A stretch of DNA of 64,000 nt, taken from positions 456,258-520,257 of the forward strand of contig JAMPIL010000001.1 in the NCBI GenBank assembly GCA_023662725.1. The letters are read 5' to 3'. Below, one piece after another: positions 45,417-54,606 of the stretch (position 1 is its first letter; each line of letters starts with the position of its first letter). The notes beneath the pieces are model-generated. The model did not search any database and was not told the DNA's origin. It saw nothing but the letters and a program-made list of their open reading frames with translations. The position numbers and the translations under genes are program-made. The DNA comes from Ruminococcus flavefaciens (GTDB lineage: Bacteria > Bacillota > Clostridia > Oscillospirales > Ruminococcaceae).

Positions 45417-46444
45417 ATCTCACACATCCTTTTTGCAAGTTTTTTTACAAGAGTGCATGAATTTTCAAGGTCAGTGCTGTCGATAACACATGAAGCGGAA
45501 TGCAGATAGCGGCATGGCACGGAAACTGCTATGGTACGCACTCCGCTGCCGCTTATATGGATAGCTCCGGCGTCATTTCCTCCTGCTATCATCGTTTTTG
45601 TCTGACATGGAATATCCGATTCCTTGGCAATATCAAAGGCAAGACGATACAGCTCTTTATCGTAAACTGTGCTTCTGTCCATAAACGAAACAACAGGACC
45701 TTTTCCCAGTTCGCAGACACGCTCTGCTCCGGAAACGCAGTCGATATCGGCAGCGGTAGTCGCTTCAAGAACTATCGCAAAATCAGGAGCAACGGAAAAG
45801 GCAGAAACTCTTGAACCACGCAGTCCTATCTCCTCCTGAACGTTGAAAACGAAATAAGTATCGTATTCAAGCTCTTCATGAATAAGCTTTATCATCATAG
45901 CACACCCGGCACGATCGTCGATCGCTTTGGATTTCAGACGTTTTTCTCCAAGTTCGACAAATTCGGAATCAAAGTAAACGCAGTCTCCGAGACCGATATA
46001 TTTTTCAGCTTCTTCTCTGTTTTCAGCTCCGATATCAATGTAAAGAGCACTATATTCGGGAGCTTTCTCACGTTCCTGCTTTGAAAGATTATGGACAGCA
46101 GTAGAGCCGATAACTCCGCTGTAACATTTGCCTGTCAAATAATTTTTCACTATGACCTGCCTGCCTATAGCGACTCCGGCATCGACTCCTCCTACCATAT
46201 CGAAAGAGAGCGTTCCATCTGAATTAACAGCAGTCACTATAAAACCAACTTCGTCCATATGAGCGCAGATCATTAGCTTTTTGCCGGAAGATTTTCTGCC
46301 CTTTTTAAAACAGATAAGATTGCCGAGATTATCTATCCTGTATTCGCATTTGTCCTTGATTTTCTCAATAACGGCGTCCCTTACGTCCATTTCATCGCCG
46401 GAAACCCCGTTTATAAGACAAAGCTCTTTAAGCAATTTTTTCAT
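45413..46444 (-). CDS. M42 family metallopeptidase (glutamyl aminopeptidase / endoglucanase M-like)
   Basis: A protein of 343 residues. The metal ligands of M42 peptidases are in CAHMDEVGF, KAIDDRAGCAM, FNVQEEIGLRGS (catalytic EE) and VLEAT. These tetrahedral aminopeptidases degrade peptides in the cytosol. The ATG at 46444 follows GGAGG by about 8 bases and overlaps the stop of the upstream paralogue (TGATG); a GTG one codon earlier is less likely. Confidence 0.93.
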   Translation of the reverse strand: MKKLLKELCLINGVSGDEMDVRDAVIEKIKDKCEYRIDNLGNLICFKKGRKSSGKKLMICAHMDEVGFIVTAVNSDGTLSFDMVGGVDAGVAIGRQVIVKNYLTGKCYSGVIGSTAVHNLSKQEREKAPEYSALYIDIGAENREEAEKYIGLGDCVYFDSEFVELGEKRLKSKAIDDRAGCAMMIKLIHEELEYDTYFVFNVQEEIGLRGSRVSAFSVAPDFAIVLEATTAADIDCVSGAERVCELGKGPVVSFMDRSTVYDKELYRLAFDIAKESDIPCQTKTMIAGGNDAGAIHISGSGVRTIAVSVPCRYLHSASCVIDSTDLENSCTLVKKLAKRMCEI

Positions 46445-47457
46445 CACTGCGCCTCCTTAATAAATTCTGCAAGCAGCTTTCCTGTGAATTCAACATCGGA
46501 AATGTCGATAACTTCAACCGGAGTGTGCATATTTCTTAACGGAATCGAAACTGTGCATGATTCAGACCCCTCACGGTTTACAGAATATCGGTCAGCATTG
46601 GTTGACGTAAGACCGTTCATGACCTCGATCTGATAAGGGATCTTGCAGTTTTTCGCAGTATCAATAAGTTTATGCGAAATTTTTTTTGAAAGAGAAGGCG
46701 AAATTCCTATCATAGGTCCTTTGCCAAGATAGCCGCATTTCTGCTCGTTTTCGCCTTTTGCAAAAGCAAAACTTACATCAACGGCAATCGCTATATCAGG
46801 ATTGATTTCAAATGCTCCAATAGCCGCTCCCCTCTCGCCGAGTTCCTCCTGAGAGGAAAAAATCACTGTTACATTATAAGCAGTTTTCTGTTCCTTGAGC
46901 AGTTCAAGAGCGTACAATATCGAAGCTACTCCGCATCTGTCATCAAAAGCTCCTCCAGTAATGCGTGAGCCGATCAAACTGCGGCACTTCACGTCAAAAG
47001 TAATCGTATCGCCGTAAGAAATGATTTCTTCAAGCTCCGATTTTGTCATTCCCGTATCAACAGCAGCATCGCTAAACGAGATGACCTCGTTTTTTCCTGA
47101 AGAAAGATGCGGCGGAACAGAGCAGATAACTCCCTTTATATCACGTTTGCCGTGGATAACGACTTGCTGTGCCGGAAGAAGACGGCGGTCGATTCCTCCA
47201 AGATTTCCTATTTTAACAAATCCTTCGTCCGTTATATACGTAACTATCATACCGATCTGGTCAATATGAGCGTCCATCACAAGGGAAGGAAGCGATTCAT
47301 TGAATTTACCGAATTTTCCTATAACATTACCATTTTTTATTTCTGCGTCAGGGCAGTATTTTTTCAGCATATCAAGGGCAAGCTCTGCTGCCAAGCTCTC
47401 ATTGCCAGAAGCTCCGGCAGCTTCTGAAAGCATTATAACGGTATTTTTTATATCCAT
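46444..47457 (-). CDS. M42 family metallopeptidase (paralogue)
   Basis: A 337-residue paralogue of the next gene, with DAHIDQIGM, GAFDDRCGVAS, FSSQEELGERGA and AVDVSFA as metal and catalytic segments. The tandem pair may form mixed complexes or have complementary specificities, but this is inference. It is first in the operon behind a consensus promoter; AAAGGA precedes the start. Confidence 0.92.
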   Translation of the reverse strand: MDIKNTVIMLSEAAGASGNESLAAELALDMLKKYCPDAEIKNGNVIGKFGKFNESLPSLVMDAHIDQIGMIVTYITDEGFVKIGNLGGIDRRLLPAQQVVIHGKRDIKGVICSVPPHLSSGKNEVISFSDAAVDTGMTKSELEEIISYGDTITFDVKCRSLIGSRITGGAFDDRCGVASILYALELLKEQKTAYNVTVIFSSQEELGERGAAIGAFEINPDIAIAVDVSFAFAKGENEQKCGYLGKGPMIGISPSLSKKISHKLIDTAKNCKIPYQIEVMNGLTSTNADRYSVNREGSESCTVSIPLRNMHTPVEVIDISDVEFTGKLLAEFIKEAQ

Positions 47458-47488
47458 TAGAATTATCCTTTCGATTCATTTTATTTAT

Positions 47489-47517
47489 ATTATAACAGAT
47501 TTTGAAATTTTTTTCAA
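47489..47517 (-). promoter_or_regulatory. Sigma-A promoter of the M42 peptidase operon
   Basis: On the minus strand, TTGAAA (47512-47517), 17 bases, TATAAT (47489-47494), about 31 bases before the start codon. Confidence 0.75.
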
Positions 47518-47543
47518 TAGGCAAATAAAAGCCTTCCACGGCA

Positions 47544-47606
47544 GCAGCATTTACTTTTTCTGCATTATAGAGGAGACTCCGTCTCCATTAAACCCTCTGC
47601 CAAAGA
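47544..47606. repeat. Mosaic palindromic repeat, copy 4
   Basis: Read on the minus strand it gives CTTTGGCAGAGGGT, TTAAT, the palindrome GGAGACGGAGTCTCC, then CTCTATAATG and CAGAAAAAGTAAAT. The first parts match copy 3 (43317-43350); the last part matches the outer arm of the palindrome at 2152-2214. Confidence 0.6.
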
Positions 47607-47637
47607 TAAGTGAAAACAAATTTCTATTTAAAATGCG

Positions 47638-47664
47638 GAAAAAGCCTCTCCAAAACGGAGAGGC
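47638..47664 (-). terminator. Terminator of the SulP gene
   Basis: On the minus strand, GCCTCTCC-gtttt-GGAGAGGC followed by TTTTTCC, just past the stop codon. Confidence 0.85.
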
Positions 47665-47670
47665 AAATCG

Positions 47671-49353
47671 TTATTTCACAGCGATCTCTTTTTCGATCTC
47701 TTCAGCTCTTATCAGAGCGGTATCGATATGGTCGCAGAAATTTTCATTTCCAACAAGATCGCCGAATCCGGCCTTCATCATAGCGTGCATCGGCTGTTCG
47801 TTTACATGAGAGAAAACGACTTTCACATTATGACGGTTGCAGCGCTTGACTATTCTCATAAGCGATTCAACTCCGGTTGCGTCAATTGCGGGAACATTTC
47901 TCATTCTGATAACAAGAACATCAATTTTTTTATCGTCAAGAATATATCTGAACTTATCGTTAGCCGCAAAGAACATCGGTCCGTTTATCTCGTAAACCTT
48001 TGTATTCTGAGGAATTTTTTTCAGCAGGATATGGTCGGGATCAGTATCCTCATCGTCAACATCGACCCAAGCATGAGCCTCGGTAACGTCAGCCATTCTT
48101 TTCATAAAGAGCATCGAAGCGAGAACCAGTCCAACTCCGATAGCGACAACAAGGTCAAATACAACCGTGAATACAAGCGTTATGAAAAGAACCGCAATGT
48201 CGCTCTTTGGAGCTGTTTTCACCGTATTTCTGATATTTCTCCATCCGCACATATTATAAGCTACGATAAAGAGTATAGCTGCAATAGTCGGCATCGGTAT
48301 AAGCGACGCATACGGCATGAGAAGAAGCAGAATAACAAGCACTACAACTGAATGCACCATTCCGGCAACAGGAGTTCTTCCGCCGTTTTTGACATTGGCA
48401 GCGGTACGAGCAATTGCTCCGGTAGCAGGAATTCCTCCAAAAAGAGCAGAACCGATATTAGCTGCACCTTGAGCGACAAGTTCCATGTTGGAACGATGCT
48501 TTGAACCTATCATGCCGTCTGCAACAACACATGAAAGAAGCGATTCAACTGCCGCAAGAACTGCAATTGTGAAAGCGTTCGGTATGAGATTTCTGATTCT
48601 TTCAAAAGAAACCTCAGGCACCGTAAACTTCGGCGGTGCAGATGAGATCTTATAGAGATCGCCTATCGTATTAACGTCCATATCAGAAAGCTTTACTATA
48701 GCCGAGCAGAGAATTACTGCAATAAGCGAAGCCGGAATCTTTTCAAGCTTTTTCGGCCAGAGTATCATAACGGCAAGCGATATTGCTCCTATGATAAGCG
48801 CCTGATAGTTGAATGTGTCTATTCTTCGGGCAATTTCAGCAACTTTATCGACAGTTTCCACAGGTGATTCCTTAAAAGTAAGTCCGAGAAAATCCTTTAC
48901 CTGTCCGACAACGATGGTTACGGCGATACCGAAAGTAAATCCGGTAGTGATAGTTCCGGGGATATATTTTATCAGCGCACCGAATCGGCAGAATCCCATT
49001 ATAACCATGATGATTCCGGCTAAAATGGTCGAAATAATAAGACCATCCATACCTTCGGATGCAACTATTCCGGCAACAATAGTTGCAAAGGCGGCAGTAG
49101 GTCCGGCTATCTGAACTCTGCTTCCTCCGAGGAATGCAACGATAAATCCTGCAACAATAGCGGTATACAGTCCCTGCTCCGGACGAACTCCTGATGCAAG
49201 AGCAAGAGCTATAGAAAGCGGCAGAGCAATTATCGCAACAATAATACCTGCAACAACATCCTTGATAAACTGTTCCTTAGAGTAATTTTTCATAACCGAA
49301 AAAAGCTTTGGTTTCAGCTTTTCTTCGGTTGGTTTTTTTATTTTTTCCGTCAT
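47671..49353 (-). CDS. SulP family anion transporter with STAS domain
   Basis: A protein of 560 residues. The membrane domain (about 35-430, with AGIIVAIIALPLSIALALAS and GLYTAIVAGFIVAFLGGSRVQ-type segments split around residues 40-90) is followed by a cytosolic STAS domain (about 460-545, RMRNVPAIDATGVESL). SulP proteins move sulfate, bicarbonate or other anions; substrate is not readable. The ATG at 49353 follows AAAGGA by 9 bases; an ATG seven codons upstream has no site. A consensus promoter precedes it and it is monocistronic. Confidence 0.92.
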   Translation of the reverse strand: MTEKIKKPTEEKLKPKLFSVMKNYSKEQFIKDVVAGIIVAIIALPLSIALALASGVRPEQGLYTAIVAGFIVAFLGGSRVQIAGPTAAFATIVAGIVASEGMDGLIISTILAGIIMVIMGFCRFGALIKYIPGTITTGFTFGIAVTIVVGQVKDFLGLTFKESPVETVDKVAEIARRIDTFNYQALIIGAISLAVMILWPKKLEKIPASLIAVILCSAIVKLSDMDVNTIGDLYKISSAPPKFTVPEVSFERIRNLIPNAFTIAVLAAVESLLSCVVADGMIGSKHRSNMELVAQGAANIGSALFGGIPATGAIARTAANVKNGGRTPVAGMVHSVVVLVILLLLMPYASLIPMPTIAAILFIVAYNMCGWRNIRNTVKTAPKSDIAVLFITLVFTVVFDLVVAIGVGLVLASMLFMKRMADVTEAHAWVDVDDEDTDPDHILLKKIPQNTKVYEINGPMFFAANDKFRYILDDKKIDVLVIRMRNVPAIDATGVESLMRIVKRCNRHNVKVVFSHVNEQPMHAMMKAGFGDLVGNENFCDHIDTALIRAEEIEKEIAVK

Positions 49354-49397
49354 ATTTTCTTTTCCTTTCAACATTCATTTATATATAAACCTGTACC

Positions 49398-49426
49398 ATT
49401 ATACTACTAAAAACTGCCGATTTCAA
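49398..49426 (-). promoter_or_regulatory. Sigma-A promoter of the SulP gene
   Basis: On the minus strand, TTGAAA (49421-49426), 17 bases, TATAAT (49398-49403). Confidence 0.75.
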
Positions 49427-49493
49427 GGATTTCAGAGTATTACGTCAATTTTTGTAGTATTTGATACATTATAGCTGTTCAGGTGAAGAATTT

Positions 49494-50348
49494 TTATTGA
49501 AAAGAGGATTTTCTGTAAACGCTTGGCGAGCAGCCTACAGAATTCTTAAAGAGATGATTAAAATTTGAAAGAGACTGAAAACCGCACTCATTTGATATAT
49601 CAATAATACTCTTATCAGTTGAAATAAGCAGTCTTTTTGCTTCATTAAGTCTCCGTTGGATCAGAAAGTTGATAAGCGAGTATCCCGTAAGTTTCTTGAA
49701 ACAGCTGCAAAGATATGGGACACTTATGCTGTATTTTTCCGCAAGAAAGGTCAGGTCTGTTCTTTCCGAGAAATTCTTGTCTATATCGTCAATAATATTT
49801 CGTATCAGCGAAGCGACTTCCGAACTTACCGAAAATGAGGATATTGCATCAAGCTCATCAGGTAATGCACGAACAGAAAGTACAATAAATTGCATCAGCA
49901 AAGACTTTATCATAAGTTCTGCACCTGTCTGATTACTCTGATATTCATCTTCCATCTGCGAAAGAAGCCATGATAACTTGTTGTTATAGCAATTTTTTGA
50001 ATCTATCTTTCTGCTTCTACTTAATAAAACCGAACTCTTACCAAAATCGAGTATATAAGCAGGATCTTTGTGAATAATATCCTGCGAAAACATAACTACC
50101 TGCATTATCAGATCGCTTTCATCATAGCACAAGTGAATATCATTATTGCTTATCATAAAAATATCTCCCTTTGAAAATGGATAAACAATTCCATTAATAA
50201 GATATTTTCCGCTGCCTTTTTTTATATAGCATATCTCAAACTCCTGATGCCAGTGAAGCGACTGAAACTCCTCATCAACGCCATAGCTGTCGCTTATTTC
50301 AAACGGAAAACTTAAATATTCAAGAAGCGAGGGTTTTTCTTCTTTCAT
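49494..50348 (-). CDS. AraC family transcriptional regulator
   Basis: A protein of 284 residues. The N-terminal cupin-like sensor domain (QSLHWHQEFEICYIKKGSG, then GDIFMISNNDIH) is followed by two C-terminal helix-turn-helices (LTFLAEKYSISVPYLCSCFK and IIDISNECGFQSLSNFNHLF) ending in GCSPSVYRK. This architecture binds a small ligand, often a sugar. It is divergent from the GH8-dockerin gene across 137 bases, so local control of that enzyme is plausible. The ATG at 50348 has AAAGGA about 11 bases upstream; longer in-frame starts run through the promoter region. Confidence 0.9.
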   Translation of the reverse strand: MKEEKPSLLEYLSFPFEISDSYGVDEEFQSLHWHQEFEICYIKKGSGKYLINGIVYPFSKGDIFMISNNDIHLCYDESDLIMQVVMFSQDIIHKDPAYILDFGKSSVLLSRSRKIDSKNCYNNKLSWLLSQMEDEYQSNQTGAELMIKSLLMQFIVLSVRALPDELDAISSFSVSSEVASLIRNIIDDIDKNFSERTDLTFLAEKYSISVPYLCSCFKKLTGYSLINFLIQRRLNEAKRLLISTDKSIIDISNECGFQSLSNFNHLFKNSVGCSPSVYRKSSFQ

Positions 50349-50372
50349 TTTACTACACATCCTTTCATAAAC

Positions 50373-50402
50373 ATTATAGCACAAAATCATAAGATACTGC
50401 AA
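50373..50402 (-). promoter_or_regulatory. Probable promoter of the AraC-type regulator
   Basis: On the minus strand, TTGCAG (50397-50402), 18 bases, TATAAT (50373-50378). The divergent GH8 side has several overlapping TATAAT boxes (50430-50450) but no clear -35, which would suit an activator-dependent promoter. Confidence 0.5.
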
Positions 50403-50485
50403 GTTTTAGTGAAGATAAATGAAGAAAAATATAATATAATGTACTATAATAAAATCAACACAATATATTCAGGGAGGTAGTATTC

Positions 50486-51922
50486 ATGAAAATCATAAAA
50501 AGAATAACAACATCCATCGTATCCGTTTCGTTTGCAGCGTCGTTGGCTGTAGCTGCTCCATTATGCGTAAATGCATATGAAACGTCAGCTCTTTCCGGAG
50601 ATACGCTCAGTTTTTACGAACAATGGAAAGAAAAGTATCTCACTCAGGATAAATATGTTACAGATGAAACTCAGTATTACATCTATTACAACGAAGAACA
50701 CTATAACGGCGGAAACGTTTCCGTTCCGGTAACAGTTTCCGAAGCTCATGGTTATGGTATGCTTATTTTTGCAAGCATGGCAGATCATGATGCTCAGGCT
50801 AAAGAATATTTTGACGGAATGTACCATTACTTCAAGGCTCATCCCAGCGATATCGGTCCTAATCTTATGTCATGGCAGCAATGCGATAACGGAACCGCCC
50901 TTATTGACGGAGCTGACGACGGTGCTATGACCGGAGGTTTCTGCGATTCCGCAACAGACGGTGATATGGATATTGCCTACGCTCTGCTTATGGCGGATGC
51001 AGTCTGGGGAAGTTCCGGAGAAATCGACTATCTGAGTGAAGCAAAAGCTGTTATAAATGATATTATGAAATACGACATAAATCATGAATTCTGGACTATA
51101 ACCCTCGGCGACTGGGTTTCGGAGTGCGACAGCTGGGAAACTTATTACCATGCAACTCGTCCTTCTGATTTTATCGTGCAGTATTTTCCGGTTTTTGCCG
51201 AGGTTTCAGGTGACAGCAACTGGATGAAAGTTTACGATACCACCTATAAAATTATCGAGGATATAACTTCTGAAAACGGTAATGGACTCCTTCCCGATTT
51301 CGTTATCAGAGATTCTTCAGGTAAATTCACAGCTTCTCAGCCAAATTTCCTTGAAAGCGAATATGACGGATGTTATTCATACAACAGCTGTCGAACTCCT
51401 TGGCGAATCAGTATGGATTATATCATAAACGGAAATGAAACAGCTAAAAAGTTTGCTGAGAATATAACGTCTTTCGCTTCTGAAAAATCCGGCAACGATC
51501 CATGGGAGCTTATGGCCGGCTACGATCTTAACGGCAACGCTATCGAAGATTACAACGATCTCTGCTTTACTGCTCCTTTCCTTATTGCAGCTGCTTGTAC
51601 AGATAATACTTCATGGCATGATTCTGTTCGTGAAGTGATCCTTGATTACGGCGATGACGTTTATTACGGTGACACAATAAAAATGCTTTGTCTTATCGTT
51701 GATGACAGCGGATGGATAGTTCCTGCGGAAAATTCTGTTTCTGTCCGTGGAGACGTAAACGATGACGGTATTTTCTCTATTGCCGATCTTGTTATGGCAC
51801 AGCGTTATATTCTTGGAAATGGTCCTATCACCAACTGGAAAAACGGCGATCTTTGTGAGGATAACGTTTTTGATTCATTTGATCTTATTATAATGAGACA
51901 AATGATAATCGATTTATTATAA
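50486..51922 (+). CDS. Cellulosomal GH8 glycoside hydrolase with C-terminal dockerin
   Basis: A secreted 478-residue enzyme. A signal peptide (about 1-30) is followed by a GH8 domain (about 40-400) with SEAHGYGMLIFASM (catalytic glutamate) and FCDSATDGDMDIAYALLMAD (catalytic aspartate). The C-terminal dockerin (about 420-476) has RGDVNDDGIFSIADLVMAQR and CEDNVFDSFDLIIMRQM. GH8 members cut beta-1,4-glucan, lichenan, xylan or chitosan by inversion. The dockerin is short and differs from those of the two GH9 enzymes. GGGAGG precedes the start. It is divergent from an AraC regulator. Confidence 0.94.
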   Translation: MKIIKRITTSIVSVSFAASLAVAAPLCVNAYETSALSGDTLSFYEQWKEKYLTQDKYVTDETQYYIYYNEEHYNGGNVSVPVTVSEAHGYGMLIFASMADHDAQAKEYFDGMYHYFKAHPSDIGPNLMSWQQCDNGTALIDGADDGAMTGGFCDSATDGDMDIAYALLMADAVWGSSGEIDYLSEAKAVINDIMKYDINHEFWTITLGDWVSECDSWETYYHATRPSDFIVQYFPVFAEVSGDSNWMKVYDTTYKIIEDITSENGNGLLPDFVIRDSSGKFTASQPNFLESEYDGCYSYNSCRTPWRISMDYIINGNETAKKFAENITSFASEKSGNDPWELMAGYDLNGNAIEDYNDLCFTAPFLIAAACTDNTSWHDSVREVILDYGDDVYYGDTIKMLCLIVDDSGWIVPAENSVSVRGDVNDDGIFSIADLVMAQRYILGNGPITNWKNGDLCEDNVFDSFDLIIMRQMIIDLL

Positions 51923-51962
51923 TTTTAACTTTTGAGGGGACAAATCAGTAATGATTTTAAAA

Positions 51963-51990
51963 AGACTTCCGATTTTTCGGAAGTTTTTTT
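51963..51990 (+). terminator. Terminator of the GH8 gene
   Basis: ACTTCCGA-tttt-TCGGAAGT hairpin (51965-51984) followed by six or more T. Confidence 0.85.
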
Positions 51991-51999
51991 ATTTTTCTG

Positions 52000-52028
52000 T
52001 TGAAATAATTTATATAATATGGTATTAT
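52000..52028 (+). promoter_or_regulatory. Probable promoter of the CE2 esterase gene
   Basis: TTGAAA (52000-52005), 17 bases, TATTAT (52023-52028), ending 33 bases before the GTG start. Confidence 0.6.
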
Positions 52029-52061
52029 TAAATTACATTATTATACAAAGGAGTGGATTCT

Positions 52062-53786
52062 GTGAATTTTAAAAAAATTATCTCTGTTTCAGCAGCAGCT
52101 TCCGTATCTGCGTTTATACTTGGAAGCTTTGGCAGCACAGCCGTAAATGAATATTCCTCTGCTGCTCTGAGACATCTGAACAATGCTGTTCTTGGAAAAG
52201 AAAAGGCTGTTGAAGCCGATGATATCAATGGAGATGGAAGCGTTGATTCATTCGATATCTGTCTGCTCAGAAAAATGGCAAATACCTCAACCGGAGAGGT
52301 TGTTACAAAAAACTATGCTGCAAGCGATTCCAATGTAAAACTAATTGGAAGAAATTTAATTTCAGATGATATAACATGGCTTGTTCAAAGCGGTTCTGCC
52401 GCAGAATTTACTGTTACAGGCTCTTGTCTGGAAATAACTCTTGCCGGAGACAGCAGCATTGAAAACGACGCTGATTATCGTTCACGTTATGCTATCGTAC
52501 TTGACGGAGAAGTAATTATTGACAACGTTATGAGTCAGTCGGAAGAAACTATCACTGTCTTTAAATCGGATATTCAGAAAACAGCAAAGGTTAAGGTGAT
52601 TCACCTTTCAGAAGCTATGAACGGCGCTGTCGGCATCAAAAACATCTCTGTAACTTCATCCGCTGCACATCCGATCGTCCCCGAACCCGAAAAAGAGCTT
52701 TCTATCGAATTTATCGGAGACTCTATAACCTGCGCTTACGGAGTTGAAGGCAAGTCAAGCTATGAATCATTCAAAACTACTACTGAAAATTTCATGAAAT
52801 CTTACGCTTATCTTACAGCCAAAAAGCTCAACGCTGATTACAGTGCTGTCTGCTACAGCGGTCACGGCATAATTTCGGGTTATACAAGCGGAGATAAAAA
52901 CACAGATTCTCTCATTCCCGATTGCTATTCTCTGGTCAGCAAGCTTAAAGATTACTCGACTGAATGGGATTTCAATAAACGAAGCAATGATGTTGTCGTT
53001 ATAAACCTCGGCACAAACGATTCAAGCTATATCGGCTCTGATCTTGAGGGCAAAGGCGCAGAATTTATTGAAGGTTATGTAGAATTCCTCAAAACGATTC
53101 GTGAAAAAAATCCCGAAGCTTATATCATATGCACTTTAGGAACTATGGGCGACGATATTTATCCTCTTGTTGAACAAGCAGCACAGAATTATAGCTCGGA
53201 AACCGGCGACAAACGAATAATGTCCTATAAAGCAGCTGTTCAGAATCAAGCTGACGGTATAGGTTCAGACTGGCATCCTTCAGAGATAACTCAGCAGAAC
53301 AGCGCATATGTCCTTGCTGATAAGATTTGTCAGGCTCTCGGAATGGAATCCGACCAGATAGGTCTTGATGTTTCCGCAGATGCGGAATATCTCCTCGATA
53401 TTGATCCCGATAAGGGCGGAAATGCAGCTCATTATGTCGGCTACGACAAATCATTCTGGATAAATATGGTTACCGGCGGCGAATCTCCCGACGCTATAAC
53501 TGCTGTTATATCGGGAATTTCTCTTAAAGCAGGTGGAAAATACCGTCTCGAATTCGACTGTACCTCTGCCGCTGAAAGAATAATGCCTGTCGAAATAAGA
53601 AGCCGTTCAGATAAAAGTATCGTTTTGTTCTCTGATGATGTTGAAGCCGGTTCTGAAAAATTCCATTACTCGAAAGAACTTATTATAGACAAAAATTGCT
53701 CCGATGCGGAAATAACTTTCGCTCTCGGCGGAAACGACTATTACAACGTTACCCTATCAAATGTTAAACTCGTTAAGATCGAATGA
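52062..53786 (+). CDS. Dockerin-containing CE2 family acetyl esterase (SGNH fold)
   Basis: A secreted protein of 574 residues. Translation most likely starts at the GTG at 52062, 8 bases after AAAGGAG; a GTG three codons earlier lies inside that site. A signal-like N-terminus runs straight into a dockerin segment (about 35-80, DDINGDGSVDSFDICLLRKM) with only one recognisable calcium loop. A beta-sandwich (about 90-205, VKLIGRNLISDDITWLVQSG) and an SGNH domain (about 220-430) follow in the CE2 order, with IEFIGDSITCAYG (nucleophile serine), VINLGTNDSS and GSDWHPS (catalytic histidine). A C-terminal CBM4/9-like sandwich (about 455-574) ends the protein. It would deacetylate xylan or similar hemicellulose. 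Confidence 0.88.
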   Translation: MNFKKIISVSAAASVSAFILGSFGSTAVNEYSSAALRHLNNAVLGKEKAVEADDINGDGSVDSFDICLLRKMANTSTGEVVTKNYAASDSNVKLIGRNLISDDITWLVQSGSAAEFTVTGSCLEITLAGDSSIENDADYRSRYAIVLDGEVIIDNVMSQSEETITVFKSDIQKTAKVKVIHLSEAMNGAVGIKNISVTSSAAHPIVPEPEKELSIEFIGDSITCAYGVEGKSSYESFKTTTENFMKSYAYLTAKKLNADYSAVCYSGHGIISGYTSGDKNTDSLIPDCYSLVSKLKDYSTEWDFNKRSNDVVVINLGTNDSSYIGSDLEGKGAEFIEGYVEFLKTIREKNPEAYIICTLGTMGDDIYPLVEQAAQNYSSETGDKRIMSYKAAVQNQADGIGSDWHPSEITQQNSAYVLADKICQALGMESDQIGLDVSADAEYLLDIDPDKGGNAAHYVGYDKSFWINMVTGGESPDAITAVISGISLKAGGKYRLEFDCTSAAERIMPVEIRSRSDKSIVLFSDDVEAGSEKFHYSKELIIDKNCSDAEITFALGGNDYYNVTLSNVKLVKIE

Positions 53787-53831
53787 TATAATATTTAGTT
53801 CACCACTCAATTAATTTTAGGGGGAAAGAAA

Positions 53832-54431
53832 ATGAATACTGCAAAAAGAATATTCGCATTAGTCAGCTCTTGCATGATATTATCAGGATGCGGTTCAACA
53901 AAACCTGAACAGGAAGACAAGACGCATGAAATAATTCCAGGCATTTCTCTTGGAATGACCAAAGAAGAGGTGTTTGAAATTTTCGGAGACAACTGTATTT
54001 ACACTGAAGATCACAGGGATTACGGATTTAAGGATAACGTTGAATATGGCTATTCCATTGATAAAGTGGACGTTTTTGATATAGATATCAAAACTCAGGT
54101 ATTTTTTGAATTTGAAAATGATGACAAACTGGTTTGTTTCGGATATCATATCGGAAGAACAGGCGATTATTATGATTCGGTTTTTCCATACTCCGAAAGC
54201 GAACTTACCGAAGCCTATGATAAAATTCTTGAAGATTTAACAGAATGGTACGGAAACGGTTCATCAGATTCTAATTCCTATTCCAATGGCATATTGAAAG
54301 AGAACTCATGGGAAAATGAATATGGCTCAATATGGTTTATAGTCGGAGTAAATATGTGGTCGGATGGTTCTCCTGTCAGCTATGTAAAAGGCGTAAACGA
54401 AATCGTTCTTTCCTGTTCGGCCACTCAATAA
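53832..54431 (+). CDS. Putative lipoprotein, SmpA/OmlA-like, function unknown
   Basis: A 199-residue protein with a lipoprotein signal peptide (lipobox LSGC, cysteine at about residue 20). A region near 37-60 reads IPGISLGMTKEEVFEIFG, the pattern of BamE/SmpA-like small domains with a GM(T)xxEV turn. A GGGGGAAAG-type ribosome site precedes the ATG. It follows the CE2 gene by 45 bases and may be cotranscribed. No link to cellulose use can be read from sequence. Confidence 0.7.
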   Translation: MNTAKRIFALVSSCMILSGCGSTKPEQEDKTHEIIPGISLGMTKEEVFEIFGDNCIYTEDHRDYGFKDNVEYGYSIDKVDVFDIDIKTQVFFEFENDDKLVCFGYHIGRTGDYYDSVFPYSESELTEAYDKILEDLTEWYGNGSSDSNSYSNGILKENSWENEYGSIWFIVGVNMWSDGSPVSYVKGVNEIVLSCSATQ

Positions 54432-54444
54432 AATATCAATTGCT

Positions 54445-54480
54445 CACGCCCTCGTTTTGGTTACAACGAGGGTGTTTTTT
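54445..54480 (+). terminator. Terminator after the lipoprotein gene
   Basis: CCCTCGTT and AACGAGGG arms with a 9-base loop, followed by TGTTTTTT. Confidence 0.85.
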
Positions 54481-54606
54481 AGTTATGCCGCATCAACTCA
54501 CTTTAACAAATCTGCTTATTTCGGCAAATTCAGTCATACAAAAAAAATACGCTTCATATTCTATAACAGGGCGTGTGCACAAAATAAATAAAAAGGAGTT
54601 TTTATA

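Noticed and set aside
47728-48351. Long open frame antisense to the SulP gene (207 codons)
   Set aside because: No ribosome site or recognisable motif; the SulP frame explains the sequence.
35659-53786. Scaffoldin or cohesin gene near the dockerin enzymes
   Set aside because: No cohesin-like domain or sortase signal was found in any protein of the window; the scaffold must be encoded elsewhere.
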